Source: Nitrospirillum iridis (GTDB taxonomy: Bacteria > Pseudomonadota > Alphaproteobacteria > Azospirillales > Azospirillaceae). Taken from it: a DNA stretch of 64,000 nucleotides. A program made the translations under genes and the position numbers. Location: positions 1 to 64,000 of the forward strand of contig NZ_JACIIZ010000004.1 of NCBI RefSeq assembly GCF_014205765.1, written 5' to 3'. Every line of letters starts with the position of its first letter. Positions within the stretch are counted from its first letter, which is position 1. Positions 56,062 to 64,000 of the stretch are shown one piece after another. Under the pieces are notes generated by a model. It saw only the letters and a list, made by a program, of their open reading frames with translations, made no database searches and was not told the DNA's origin.

Positions 56062-56742
56062 TCAGTGGGACAGCGCGGCCAGCAACAACTCGGCCGTCTT
56101 TTCGGAAGACGCCGGGTTCTGGCCGGTGATCAGCAGGCCGTCCCGCACGGCGTAAGGCTGCCAATCTCCAATCTTGGAATAGAGGCCGCCATTGGCCTTC
56201 AGCATGTCCTCCACCAGGAAGGGCACCACCTGGGTCAGGCCCACGGCCTCCTCCTCGGTGTTGGTGAAACCGGTGACGGATTTGCCCTTCACCAGGGGGC
56301 CGCCATCCGCCGCCTTCACATGGCGCAGGACGCCGGGGGCATGACAGACCAGGGCGACCGGCTTGCCGGCCGCCAGGGTGGCTTCGATCAGGCGGATGGA
56401 ATGCTGATCCTCCGCCAGGTCCCACAGCGGGCCGTGGCCGCCGGGATAGAAGACGGCGTCGAAGCCCTCATGGCCGATATCGGCCAGCACACGCGTATGG
56501 GCCAGGGCGTCCTTCGCGCTGGCGTCCGCCTCGAACCGGCGGGTGGTGTCCGTCTGGAAAGCGGGATCGTTGCTCTTGGGGTCCAGCGGCGGCTGGCCGC
56601 CCTTGGGGGAGGCCAGTGTGACCTCGGCCCCGGCATCCGTGAAGGCGTAGTAGGGGGCGGCCAGTTCCTCCAGCCAGAAGCCGGTCTTGGCGCCGGTGTC
56701 GCCCAATTGGTCGTGAGAGGTCAGCACCATCAGGATTTTCAT
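56062..56742 (-). CDS. DJ-1/PfpI family protein (type 1 glutamine amidotransferase-like, Hsp31-like)
   Basis: A 226-residue protein with the nucleophile elbow cysteine at 133 (VALVCHAPG) and the GFDAVFYPGGHGPLWDLA pattern of the Hsp31/YhbO group. Members act as glyoxalase III or deglycase on methylglyoxal. An operator matching that of the tetR gene lies 36 bases upstream. First structural gene of the electrophile-response operon. Confidence 0.9.
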   Translation of the reverse strand: MKILMVLTSHDQLGDTGAKTGFWLEELAAPYYAFTDAGAEVTLASPKGGQPPLDPKSNDPAFQTDTTRRFEADASAKDALAHTRVLADIGHEGFDAVFYPGGHGPLWDLAEDQHSIRLIEATLAAGKPVALVCHAPGVLRHVKAADGGPLVKGKSVTGFTNTEEEAVGLTQVVPFLVEDMLKANGGLYSKIGDWQPYAVRDGLLITGQNPASSEKTAELLLAALSH

Positions 56743-56777
56743 GACTCGGTTTCCTTACAGGGTTCACAAGATTGAAA

Positions 56778-56792
56778 TAGACCAGTCGTCTA
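56778..56792. promoter_or_regulatory. TetR operator in front of the DJ-1/PfpI operon
   Basis: TAGAC-CAGTC-GTCTA (56778-56792) is an inverted repeat with 5-base spacer. The longer TAGACCAGTCGTCTAGT differs from the site at 57511 by one base. It lies between the tetR stop and the pfpI start. Confidence 0.65.
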
Positions 56793-56854
56793 GTCGTTTG
56801 GTCGTGTAAACGGGTGGGGGCGTCGGGGACGACGGCGCCCATCCGGGGCGTGGG

Positions 56855-57490
56855 TCAGGGGTGGGTGTCGAGATGCAGCATGGCCCGGGTGGCACGCATC
56901 GCGGCCTCCAGCGGGGTGGCGCTGCGGGAAATCTTGGCCATCAGGCTGGCGCCCAGCCAAGTCTGGTACAGGGTCTCCGCCGTGGGGCAAGCGGCACCGG
57001 GGAGGTCCAGGGAACCGTCGGCGACGCCATCCTCCAGCGCCTGGCCCAGGCGCACGATGATGGCCTTGGTGCCACGTTCCAGCACGGCGCGCATCGCCTC
57101 CGAAAGATCCGCGACCTCGGCGCCCAACTTCACCGCCAGGCATTTGCCCTCGGTGTCGCTATCACCCTGGGTATCGATCCAGTTTTGCCAGTAGGCCAGC
57201 AGGCGGTCGGCCACCGGCCTGTCGGGGGCGGACAATTGCCGGTCCAGGTTGGTCAGGTAGGTATCGAAATAGCTTTCCAGAAGCGCCTTGCCGAAGGAAT
57301 CCTTGGACTCGAAGTAATGGTAGAACGACCCCTTGGGCACGCTGGCCGCACTCAGGATCTCGTTCAGCCCGACGGCGGAAAATCCCTTGCCGCCGATGAT
57401 GCGTTGGGCGGTGTCGAGGATGTGCTGCCGAACGTCTGTGGGACGGGTATCGGCAAGCCGGGTGTCGGGGGCATGGGGCTTGGTCGTCAT
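56855..57490 (-). CDS. TetR-family regulator (NemR-like)
   Basis: A 211-residue TetR repressor. The HTH is residues 19-65 (RQHILDTAQRIIGGKGFSAVGLNEILSAASVPKGSFYHYFESKD), followed by a C-terminal helical ligand domain with one cysteine at EGKCLAVKL, in the position where NemR-type repressors carry redox-sensing cysteines. It is likely to repress itself and the downstream pfpI-OYE-ABM genes through two nearly identical operators. Inducers are probably quinones, aldehydes or hypochlorite. The link to NemR is by architecture and neighbours. Confidence 0.9.
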   Translation of the reverse strand: MTTKPHAPDTRLADTRPTDVRQHILDTAQRIIGGKGFSAVGLNEILSAASVPKGSFYHYFESKDSFGKALLESYFDTYLTNLDRQLSAPDRPVADRLLAYWQNWIDTQGDSDTEGKCLAVKLGAEVADLSEAMRAVLERGTKAIIVRLGQALEDGVADGSLDLPGAACPTAETLYQTWLGASLMAKISRSATPLEAAMRATRAMLHLDTHP

Positions 57491-57510
57491 GGGCCGGATA
57501 TAAGCACGAT

Positions 57511-57525
57511 TAGACCGGTCGTCTA
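57511..57525. promoter_or_regulatory. TetR autoregulatory operator
   Basis: TAGAC-CGGTC-GTCTA (57511-57525), 21 bases upstream of the tetR start codon, matches the pfpI operator at all but one position over 17 bases. Confidence 0.68.
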
Positions 57526-57583
57526 GTGACGGTTGTCACCGGGGGGAGGGTTTTTTCGCGGTGGTTCCCAGCCGCGCCAACCC

Positions 57584-58597
57584 TCAGCCCACCTCCACCA
57601 CGATCTTGCCCACCGCCTGGCGGGCGCCCAGGGCCTTCAGCCCCTCCGGCGCGCGCTCGAACGGCAGGCGCAGGCCGATATGGGGACGGATGGTGCCATC
57701 GGCCAGCCAGCCCATGATCTCGTCATTGTAGGCGCGGCGGAGCGCGGGATCGCGGCGTGAGAACTCGCCATAGAATACGCCCAGGATGGCGGCGTTCTTC
57801 AGCAGGGTCAGGTTCAGGGGCAGCTTGGGGATGCCGGCGGTGAACCCCACCACCAGATAGCGGCCCTGCCAGCCCAGCGCGCGAAAGGCCGGTTCGGCGT
57901 AGGCGCCGCCCATGGGGTCGTAGATCACGTCAGCCTCACCCCGGGGGGAGACGGCCTGGCAGGCGGCCCGGATGTCGCCCGTCAAGGCCTTGGCCGCCGC
58001 GGGGTCGTCCAGGCTGGTCGAATAGACCAGCACGGCGTCGGCGCCGTTCTTCTTGGCGATGGCGGCCTTGTCGGCGGAGGACGCGGTGGCCACGACATGG
58101 GCGCCCATGGCCTTGCCCAACTGCACCGCCGCCAGGCCCACGCCCCCGGCCGCCCCCAATACCACCAGGGTTTCGCCCGGCTGAAGTTTGGCGCGGTCGC
58201 GCAAGGCGTAATGGCTGGTGGCGAAGGTGATGCGCAGCGCGGCGCCGGCGGCGTCGTCCACGCCGTCGGGCAATTGGACGCAATCATCGGCCGCGGCCAC
58301 CACCTGTTCCGACAGGCCGCCATGGGGCACCAGCGCGATGACGCGGTCGCCGACGGTGTAGCCCTCAACGTCGGCGCCCACGGCGACGACGACGCCCGCC
58401 ACCTCCGATCCCGGGGCGAAGGGCCGGGGCGGCCGCGCCTGGTACAGGTCCTGGATCAGCAACAGGTCGGGATAGTTCAGGGCGGCGGCGGTGACCCTGA
58501 CCAGCACCTGGCCGGGGCCCGCCACCGGCGGCGCCACGTCCGTGTCCAGCACCAGGGTGTCCGGTCCGCCCGTCTGATGGCTGCGCCAAGCCCGCAT
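57584..58597 (-). CDS. NADPH:quinone oxidoreductase, zinc-less MDR family
   Basis: A 337-residue quinone reductase-like medium-chain dehydrogenase: N-terminal GroES-like domain (PDTLVLDTDVAPPVAGPGQVLVRVTAAALNYPDLL, GSEVAGVV) and a Rossmann domain with VVLGAAGGVGLAAVQLGKAMGAHVVATASSADKAA. It lacks the zinc ligands. Its stop lies 58 bases from the TetR operator, so it could be read by, or lie outside, that regulon; same direction as tetR. Substrate may be quinones or enones. Confidence 0.9.
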   Translation of the reverse strand: MRAWRSHQTGGPDTLVLDTDVAPPVAGPGQVLVRVTAAALNYPDLLLIQDLYQARPPRPFAPGSEVAGVVVAVGADVEGYTVGDRVIALVPHGGLSEQVVAAADDCVQLPDGVDDAAGAALRITFATSHYALRDRAKLQPGETLVVLGAAGGVGLAAVQLGKAMGAHVVATASSADKAAIAKKNGADAVLVYSTSLDDPAAAKALTGDIRAACQAVSPRGEADVIYDPMGGAYAEPAFRALGWQGRYLVVGFTAGIPKLPLNLTLLKNAAILGVFYGEFSRRDPALRRAYNDEIMGWLADGTIRPHIGLRLPFERAPEGLKALGARQAVGKIVVEVG

Positions 58598-58805
58598 CGC
58601 TGTCCTCCCGTGACGGCATCTTCGTATCGCGCGCCAGAGTGGGGGAGGAAGGCGGGCGCGTCCATCCCCCGTTCATCCCCCCCGGGGCCATCCCCAATGC
58701 CATCATTCATATTGACCGGTCGCCGGCCCCTTCCCAGGATCGCGCCGTACAGGGCCGCCCGCAGTGCGCTGGTGGGCCTGGTTTTGAAAAAGGGAGTGTC
58801 CAGCC

Positions 58806-59222
58806 ATGATCGGCCGCCTGAACCATGTCGGCATCGCCACCCCGTCGATCGAGGACGCCATCGCCGTCTATCGCGACCTCTTGGGCGCCACGGTGATTCG
58901 CGCGCCCTTTGATCTGCCGGCCCAGGGCGTGCGCGTCTGTTTCATCGACACGCCCAACAGCCAGATCGAGCTGATCGAGCCCCTGGGCGAGGCCTCCCCC
59001 ATCCACGCCTTCCTGAAGAAGTTCCCGCAGGGGGGCCAGCACCACGTCTGTTTCGAGGTGCCGGACATCCATGCCGCCGCCGCCGACATGGCCGCCAAGG
59101 GCGCCACCGTGCTCGGGCAGCCGCGCATCGGCGCCCACGGCACGCCCGTCATCTTCGTCCATCCCAAGAGCATGGGCGGCGTGCTGGTGGAACTGATGGA
59201 GACGCCGAAGGATCCACACTGA
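58806..59222 (+). CDS. mce: Methylmalonyl-CoA epimerase
   Basis: A 138-residue VOC-fold enzyme interconverting (R)- and (S)-methylmalonyl-CoA in propionyl-CoA breakdown. The metal and catalytic residues lie in LNHVGIAT (His7), NSQIELIEPLGEASPIHAFLKK and GGQHHVCFEVPDI, with a C-terminal GGVLVELME. Length and order are canonical. No mutase or carboxylase gene is adjacent. GGAG precedes the ATG by eight bases. Confidence 0.94.
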   Translation: MIGRLNHVGIATPSIEDAIAVYRDLLGATVIRAPFDLPAQGVRVCFIDTPNSQIELIEPLGEASPIHAFLKKFPQGGQHHVCFEVPDIHAAAADMAAKGATVLGQPRIGAHGTPVIFVHPKSMGGVLVELMETPKDPH

Positions 59223-59244
59223 CCCGGGGCGGTGGAGCGGGGCG

Positions 59245-59778
59245 TCAATCCCCGTTCGAGGGTCGCCGTGACGCGGTTGGGTGGGGCAGGCCGCCCTCCA
59301 GCCCCAGCAGGTATTCCTTCGCCGCCAGCCCGCCGGCGAAGCCGGTGAGGGAGCCGTTGCCTCCCACCACGCGGTGGCAGGGGGCGATGATGGAGATAGG
59401 GTTGCGCCCGTTGGCCGCCCCCACGGCGCGCGCCGCCGTGGGCCTGCCGATCTGGTGGGCGATGTCGGAATAGCTGCGCACCGCCCCATAGGGGATGGTC
59501 AGCAGCGCCCGCCACACCTGCTTCTGGAAATCGGTGCCGATGAAGGCCAGGGGCACGGTGAAGGTTTGCAACGCCCCCCGGAAATAGGCGGCCAACTGCC
59601 ACTCCGTTTCCACCAGCACCGGATGGTCGACGGCGGCGGTCAGCGGTGGCAGCTTGACCCGGCCCGGCCGCTCATTCTCCCACAGGATGGCTGCCAGACC
59701 TTCGGCACTGGCCACCAGGGTCAGCCGGCCAACGGGGGAGGGCAGATGCTTGAACGCATAGGTCGTGTCGCGGGACAT
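59245..59778 (-). CDS. ogt: Methylated-DNA--protein-cysteine methyltransferase
   Basis: A 177-residue suicidal repair protein that accepts the methyl group from O6-methylguanine on Cys134 (IIAPCHRVVGGNG). The C-terminal domain has FQKQVWRALLTIPYGAVRSYSDIAHQIGRPTAARAVGAANGRNP. The ATG at 59778 is chosen because the frame upstream is not conserved. It converges on mce, and the 438-base gap to the formate dehydrogenase gene begins on its other side. Confidence 0.95.
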   Translation of the reverse strand: MSRDTTYAFKHLPSPVGRLTLVASAEGLAAILWENERPGRVKLPPLTAAVDHPVLVETEWQLAAYFRGALQTFTVPLAFIGTDFQKQVWRALLTIPYGAVRSYSDIAHQIGRPTAARAVGAANGRNPISIIAPCHRVVGGNGSLTGFAGGLAAKEYLLGLEGGLPHPTASRRPSNGD

Positions 59779-59920
59779 GGGTGGGCTTCCTTCCCCTGGG
59801 GCCGGGGGGCTCAGACATGGGGAAGGTGGCAAATCGCCCGGCCCCCCGGCAACGGCGAAAATAGCCCGGGTCCAAGCTGGGGTCAGGCTGGGCTCTCAGG
59901 TCCGCCGACGCCCCGGGGAC

Positions 59921-59946
59921 GCGCTATATTTCAATAAATATAGCGC
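59921..59946. repeat. Perfect 11 bp AT-rich inverted repeat
   Basis: GCGCTATATTT (59921-59931) and AAATATAGCGC (59936-59946) form an exact stem around a 4-base loop CAAT. It lies in the 438-base gap 59779-60216 about 140 bases upstream of ogt and 155 bases before the formate dehydrogenase promoter. It could be an operator of a large dyad-binding regulator or a stem-loop; there is no T-run. Confidence 0.5.
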
Positions 59947-60100
59947 CATGGATGGAGAAGGCTGGCGTGCGGGCAAAAACACCCCTGGTTGAGTAATAGA
60001 TGGTGCGAATGGCGCAACAAATTTTCTGAATTTAGTTAATGCGAACGGTTATCGGCTGCACTTTGTTCATTCACCGCCTGAGAAATTCGCCGCCAATACC

Positions 60101-60128
60101 TTGACGGGTCCAGCCGGTGTCTTATGAT
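60101..60128 (+). promoter_or_regulatory. Formate dehydrogenase promoter
   Basis: TTGACG (60101-60106), a 16-base spacer and TATGAT (60123-60128) form a near-consensus sigma-70 promoter with an about 80-base leader to the fdnG ATG. I found no FNR-type TTGAT-N4-ATCAA site in the gap. Confidence 0.6.
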
Positions 60129-60216
60129 ATTGAACCCGTCTACCGGCGGCTGCTTGCCCTGCGTGGACAGCCCCGGTGCGCCGACGGGACCGATTTTTCA
60201 CGGGAGCGTGTGAGAC

Positions 60217-63200
60217 ATGGATCTCAGTCGTCGCGGCTTTATCAAGCTGACCGGCGCGGGACTGGCGGCTTCCAGCCTGGGTGCGTTGGGCTTCGGCCTG
60301 GCGGGCACGGCGCTGGCGGCCTCCGTCCGGCCGTTCAAGCTGACCGCCGCCACCGAAACCCGCAACACCTGCACCTATTGCTCGGTGGCCTGCGGCATCC
60401 TCATCTACAGCCAGGGCGACCGCGCCAAGAACGTGCGGTCATCGGTCATCCATATCGAGGGGGATCCGGATCACCCGGTGAACCGTGGCACGCTGTGCCC
60501 CAAGGGTGCCGGCCTGCTGGACATCGTGCGTGCCCCGGGCCGACTGACCGTGCCGAAGTACCGCGCCGCCGGCGCCACGGAATGGACGGAAGTCAGCTGG
60601 GACTTCGCGCTGGACCGCGTCGCCACGCTGATGAAGCAGGACCGCGACGCCAACTTCATCGCCAAGAACGTGGCGGGCACGACGGTGAACCGCTGGACCA
60701 GCACCGGCATGCTGGCGGCGTCGGCGGCCTCGAACGAGGCGGCCTATGTGACCTTCAAATGGGCCCGCTCGCTGGGCATGGTGACGTTCGACAACCAGGC
60801 GCGTGTCTGACACGGACCGACGGTGGCCAGTTTGGCCCCAACATTCGGTCGCGGTGCGATGACCAACACCTGGCAGGACATCAAGAACGCCAATGTCGTG
60901 CTGGTGATGGGCGGCAATGCCGCCGAGGCGCATCCCTGTGGTTTCAAATGGGTGATCGAGGCCAAGATCGAGAACAAGGCCAAGCTGGTCGTTGTCGATC
61001 CCCGCTTCACCCGCACGGCGTCCGTCGCCGACATCTATGCCCCCATCCGGCCGGGCACGGACATCGCTTTCCTCAGCGGCGTCATCCGCTATCTGCTGGA
61101 GAACGACGCCATCCAGCACGACTATGTGCGGGCGTACACCAACGCCAGCCTGATCGTGAAGGACGGCTTCGCCTTCGAGGACGGCCTGTTCAGCGGCTAT
61201 AACGAGGAAAAGCGCAGCTACGACAAGTCCACTTGGGACTATGAGCTGGACGAGCAGGGCTACGCCAAGGTGGACGACACCTGGCAGCACCCGCGCTGTG
61301 TCATGAACCTGCTGAAAAAGCATATCGATCGGTACACGCCCGAGATGGTGTCCCGCATCTGCGGCACGCCCCAGGACAAGTACCTGGAGATCTGCAAGCT
61401 GATCGCCACCACGGCGGAACCGGCCAAGGCCCTGACCAGCCTGTTCGCGCTGGGCTGGACCCAGCATTCCATCGGGGCGCAGAACATCCGCACCATGGCG
61501 ATGGTCCAGCTGCTGCTGGGCAACATCGGCGTGGCGGGCGGCGGCATGAACGCGCTGCGCGGTCATTCCAACATCCAGGGGCTGACCGACATCGGCCTGC
61601 TCTCGGCATCGCTGCCGGGCTACATGAACATGCCGAAGGATGGCGAGGTCACCTTCGACAAGTACATGGAAACTAAGCTGTTCAAGCCCCTGCGCCCGGG
61701 GCAGACCAGCTTCTGGCAGAACTACCGCAAGTTCTTCGTCAGCTTCCAGAAGGCCATGTTCGGTGCGGCCGCCAAGGCGGAGAACGACTGGGCCTACGAC
61801 TGGCTGCCCAAGCTGGACGTGGACGGCTACGACATCCTGCGGGCTTTCGAGATGATGAACAACGGGCAGATGAACGGCTACATCTGCCAGGGCTTCAACC
61901 CCATGCAGGCCTTCCCCGACCGGGGCAAGATCCGCCGGGGCCTGTCGAAGCTGAAGTACCTCGTCGTCATGGACCCGCTGGATACGGAGACGGCCAACTT
62001 CTGGCAGGACTACGGCCCGCAGAACCCGTCGAAGCCGGAGGACATCCAGACGGAGGTGTTCCAGCTGCCCACCACCTGCTTCGCGGAGGAGAACGGCACG
62101 CTGGTCAACTCCGCCCGCTGGCTGCAGTGGCACTGGAAGGCGGCCGACGCGCCGGGGCAGGCCAAGACGGACCTGTGGATCATCGCCGGCCTCTACAACC
62201 GCATGAAGACGATGTACGCCCGGGAAGGCGGGGCCTTCCCCGACGCGCTGCTGAACCTCACCTGGAACTACGCCGATCCGCATGAGCCGGAGCCGGAGGA
62301 AGTGTCCAAGGAGATGAACGGCCGCGCGCTGGCGGATGTCGCCGACCCGGCCACCGGCGCCCCGCTGCTGAAGGCGGGGCAGCAACTGGACGCTTTCGCC
62401 CAGCTGCGCGACGACGGCACCACCATGTCCGGTTGCTGGATCTTCGCCGGCAGCTTCACCGACAAGGGCAACATGACGGCCCGGCGCGACGCCTCGGACC
62501 CCAGGGAGGCGGGCATCGCCCCCAACTGGGCCTGGGCCTGGCCGGCCAACCGCCGCATCCTCTACAACCGTGCCAGCGCCAACCCGGAGGGCAAGGCCTG
62601 GAACCCGGGAAAGCCGGTCATCGAGTGGAACGGCAGCAAATGGGTGGGCGTGGACGTGCCGGATTACGGCCCGACGGTGAAGCCGTCGGATGGTGTCGGG
62701 CCGTTCATCATGAACGCCGAGGGTGTCGGGCGCCTGTTCGCCCGCACGATGATGAACGAGGGGCCGTTCCCCGAGCATTACGAGCCCTTCGAATCCCCGT
62801 CGGAGAATGTGCTGCACCCCAAGGTGAAGTCCAACCCGGCGGCCCGTGTCTTCGCCAGCGACCGGGCGCAGATGGGGGTGTCCAGCGACTTCCCCTATGT
62901 CGGCACCACCTATCGCCTGACCGAGCACTTCCACTACTGGACCAAGCATGCCCTGATCAACGCCATCCTCCAGCCGGAGGAGTTCGTTGAGATCGGCGAG
63001 GTTCTGGCCAAGGAGAAGGGCATCGAGCAGGGCGCCTGGGTCAAGGTGTCGTCCAAGCGCGGCCAGGTGATCTGCAAGGCCTTCGTGACCAAGCGCATCA
63101 AGCCGCTGATGGTGGACGGCAAGCCCACCCACGTCATCGGCTGCCCCATCCACTGGGGCTTCACCGGCGTGGCGCGCAAGGGCTACGGCGCCAACACGCT

Positions 63201-63345
63201 GACGCCCTCCGTCGGGGATGCCAACACCAACACGCCGGAGTTCAAGGCCTTCCTGCTGAACATCGAGAAGACCAGCCCGCCCCCGGCCATCGACGTGGCC
63301 CAGGGGCCCCGGAATGGTCCTCAGAAAAAAGGGGGGAGCCTGTGA
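60217..63345 (+). CDS. fdnG: Formate dehydrogenase-N/O alpha subunit, selenocysteine-containing
   Basis: A 1042-residue molybdopterin, selenoenzyme oxidising formate to CO2 on the periplasmic side. A Tat signal has [12 protein letters not shown] (residues 4-15). The [4Fe-4S] cysteines are 52, 55, 59 and 94. The in-frame UGA at 60808-60810 encodes selenocysteine 198 in [21 protein letters not shown], exactly where E. coli FdnG/FdoG have it; translation continues in frame for 844 codons. A conventional reading would split the gene into a 197-residue fragment and a start at 60823. The stop overlaps fdnH by one base. Requires SelA, SelB and SelC elsewhere in the genome. Confidence 0.96.
60808..60849 (+). 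promoter_or_regulatory. SECIS-like hairpin at the UGA codon of fdnG
   Basis: Directly after the UGA, ACCGA (60816-60820) pairs with TCGGT (60845-60849) and GGCC (60825-60828) with GGCC (60834-60837) around an AGTTT loop, with an unpaired T at 60824. Position and size fit the bacterial SECIS read by SelB, which needs a bulged U and a GU in the apical loop. The fold is by hand. Confidence 0.7.
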
Positions 63346-64000
63346 TGGCCGACCTTCAATCCCAAGACTACATCCGCCGGTCGGCCACCAACCTGACGCC
63401 GCCTTCGGTGCGCCACCATGAGCTTGAGGTGGCCAAGCTGATCGACGTCAGCCGCTGCATCGGCTGCAAGGCCTGCCAATCCGCCTGCATGGAATGGAAC
63501 AACCTGCGGCCGGAGATGGAGGAGTTCCACGGCGCCTATGAGAACCCGCACGACCTCAACCCCGGCACCTGGACCCTGATGCGGTTCGCCGAGTATGAGG
63601 ACGAGCAGGGGAACCTGGAGTGGCTGATCCGCAAGGACGGCTGCATGCATTGCGAGGATCCGGGCTGCCTCAAGGCCTGCCCGGCCCCCGGCGCCATCGT
63701 CCAGTACGCCAACGGCATCGTCGACTTCATCAGCGAGAACTGCATCGGCTGCGGCTATTGCGTGAAGGGCTGCCCCTTCGACGTCCCGCGCATCAGCCCG
63801 ACGGACCACAAGTCGTACAAGTGCACCCTGTGTTCCGACCGGGTGGGCGTGGGGCTGGAGCCGGCCTGCGTGAAGACCTGCCCCACCGGCGCCATCATGT
63901 TCGGCTCCAAGGACGACATGAAGGACTGGGCGGGCGAGCGTATCGCCGAGCTGAAGGAACGCGGCTTCGCCAACGCCGGCCTGTATGACCCCAAGGATGT
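63345..64000 (+). CDS. fdnH: Formate dehydrogenase iron-sulfur (beta) subunit, partial
   Basis: The first 218 codons of a beta subunit cut by the window end. It carries four [4Fe-4S] cysteine sets: 38/41/44/48 ([12 protein letters not shown]), 100/103/108/112, 133/136/139/143 ([11 protein letters not shown]) and 160/163/175/179. The protein passes electrons from the alpha subunit to the cytochrome b gamma subunit, expected to follow. The ATG overlaps the fdnG stop by one base (TGATG). A C-terminal membrane anchor would lie beyond the window. Confidence 0.95.
   Translation, partial: MADLQSQDYIRRSATNLTPPSVRHHELEVAKLIDVSRCIGCKACQSACMEWNNLRPEMEEFHGAYENPHDLNPGTWTLMRFAEYEDEQGNLEWLIRKDGCMHCEDPGCLKACPAPGAIVQYANGIVDFISENCIGCGYCVKGCPFDVPRISPTDHKSYKCTLCSDRVGVGLEPACVKTCPTGAIMFGSKDDMKDWAGERIAELKERGFANAGLYDPKD

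Noticed and set aside
60217-60810. A truncated 197-residue formate dehydrogenase pseudogene
   Set aside because: The UGA is at the exact selenocysteine position with a SECIS-like hairpin and uninterrupted similarity afterwards.
60439-63153. Long open frame antisense to fdnG (904 codons)
   Set aside because: It mirrors a well-conserved selenoprotein gene; the translation is low-complexity His/Gly/Arg/Val with no domain. A high-GC shadow.

Overview
The window is about 64 kb of high-GC, gene-dense chromosomal DNA with roughly 60 protein genes and no RNA gene, CRISPR array, insertion sequence or phage gene that I can see. Gene content points to an alphaproteobacterium, most likely of the Rhodospirillales/Azospirillaceae type: glutathione-dependent formaldehyde oxidation, EgtB/EgtD, a selenocysteine formate dehydrogenase, a large TonB-dependent receptor, an indolepyruvate-decarboxylase-like enzyme and a multi-gene chemosensory operon. 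The genus cannot be fixed from the sequence alone.

Layout. 0-6 kb: two overlapping LysR regulators divergent from the formaldehyde pair frmA-fghA, then a DUF72 protein and an AlkB dioxygenase. 6-19 kb: a carbohydrate locus. A rightward operon (HisD-family dehydrogenase, SDR, FAH-family hydrolase, DenD-like dehydrogenase, LacI regulator) is followed by a TonB receptor, which faces a leftward operon of secreted GH53 endo-galactanase, GH2 beta-galactosidase and a NIPSNAP protein. The receptor and galactanase promoters carry nearly the same 17-base element, suggesting one galactan regulon. 19-24 kb: a TPP-dependent 2-oxo-acid decarboxylase with a flavin amine oxidase, then an EmrB-type exporter. 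24-28 kb: a leftward copper-type operon (Cys-rich protein, His-rich lipoprotein, TolC-like lipoprotein, multicopper oxidase). 28-29 kb: three small stress-type proteins. 29-35 kb: egtB-egtD, a GntP-type permease and an M3 oligopeptidase.

35.5-49.6 kb is the most distinctive region: two hybrid kinases, CheW, CheR-TPR, a second CheW, a CHASE3 chemoreceptor, CheA-REC, CheB and a REC-PAS-GAF-GGDEF-EAL protein, nearly all overlapping or a few bases apart. This matches the parts list of the Pseudomonas Wsp surface-sensing system, but the output position holds a protein whose GGDEF site reads GADCF while its EAL motifs are intact. The circuit would therefore be expected to lower rather than raise cyclic-di-GMP. 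A REC-PAS module is duplicated between the second kinase and this output protein.

49.6-64 kb: an AraC regulator, an acyl-CoA dehydrogenase with its own etfBA, an AT-rich foreign-looking gene, a TetR/NemR-like electrophile-response operon (DJ-1/PfpI protein, old yellow enzyme, monooxygenase) with two matching operators, a quinone oxidoreductase, methylmalonyl-CoA epimerase, Ogt, and a formate dehydrogenase operon cut by the window end. Its large subunit is read through an in-frame UGA as selenocysteine with a visible SECIS-like hairpin.
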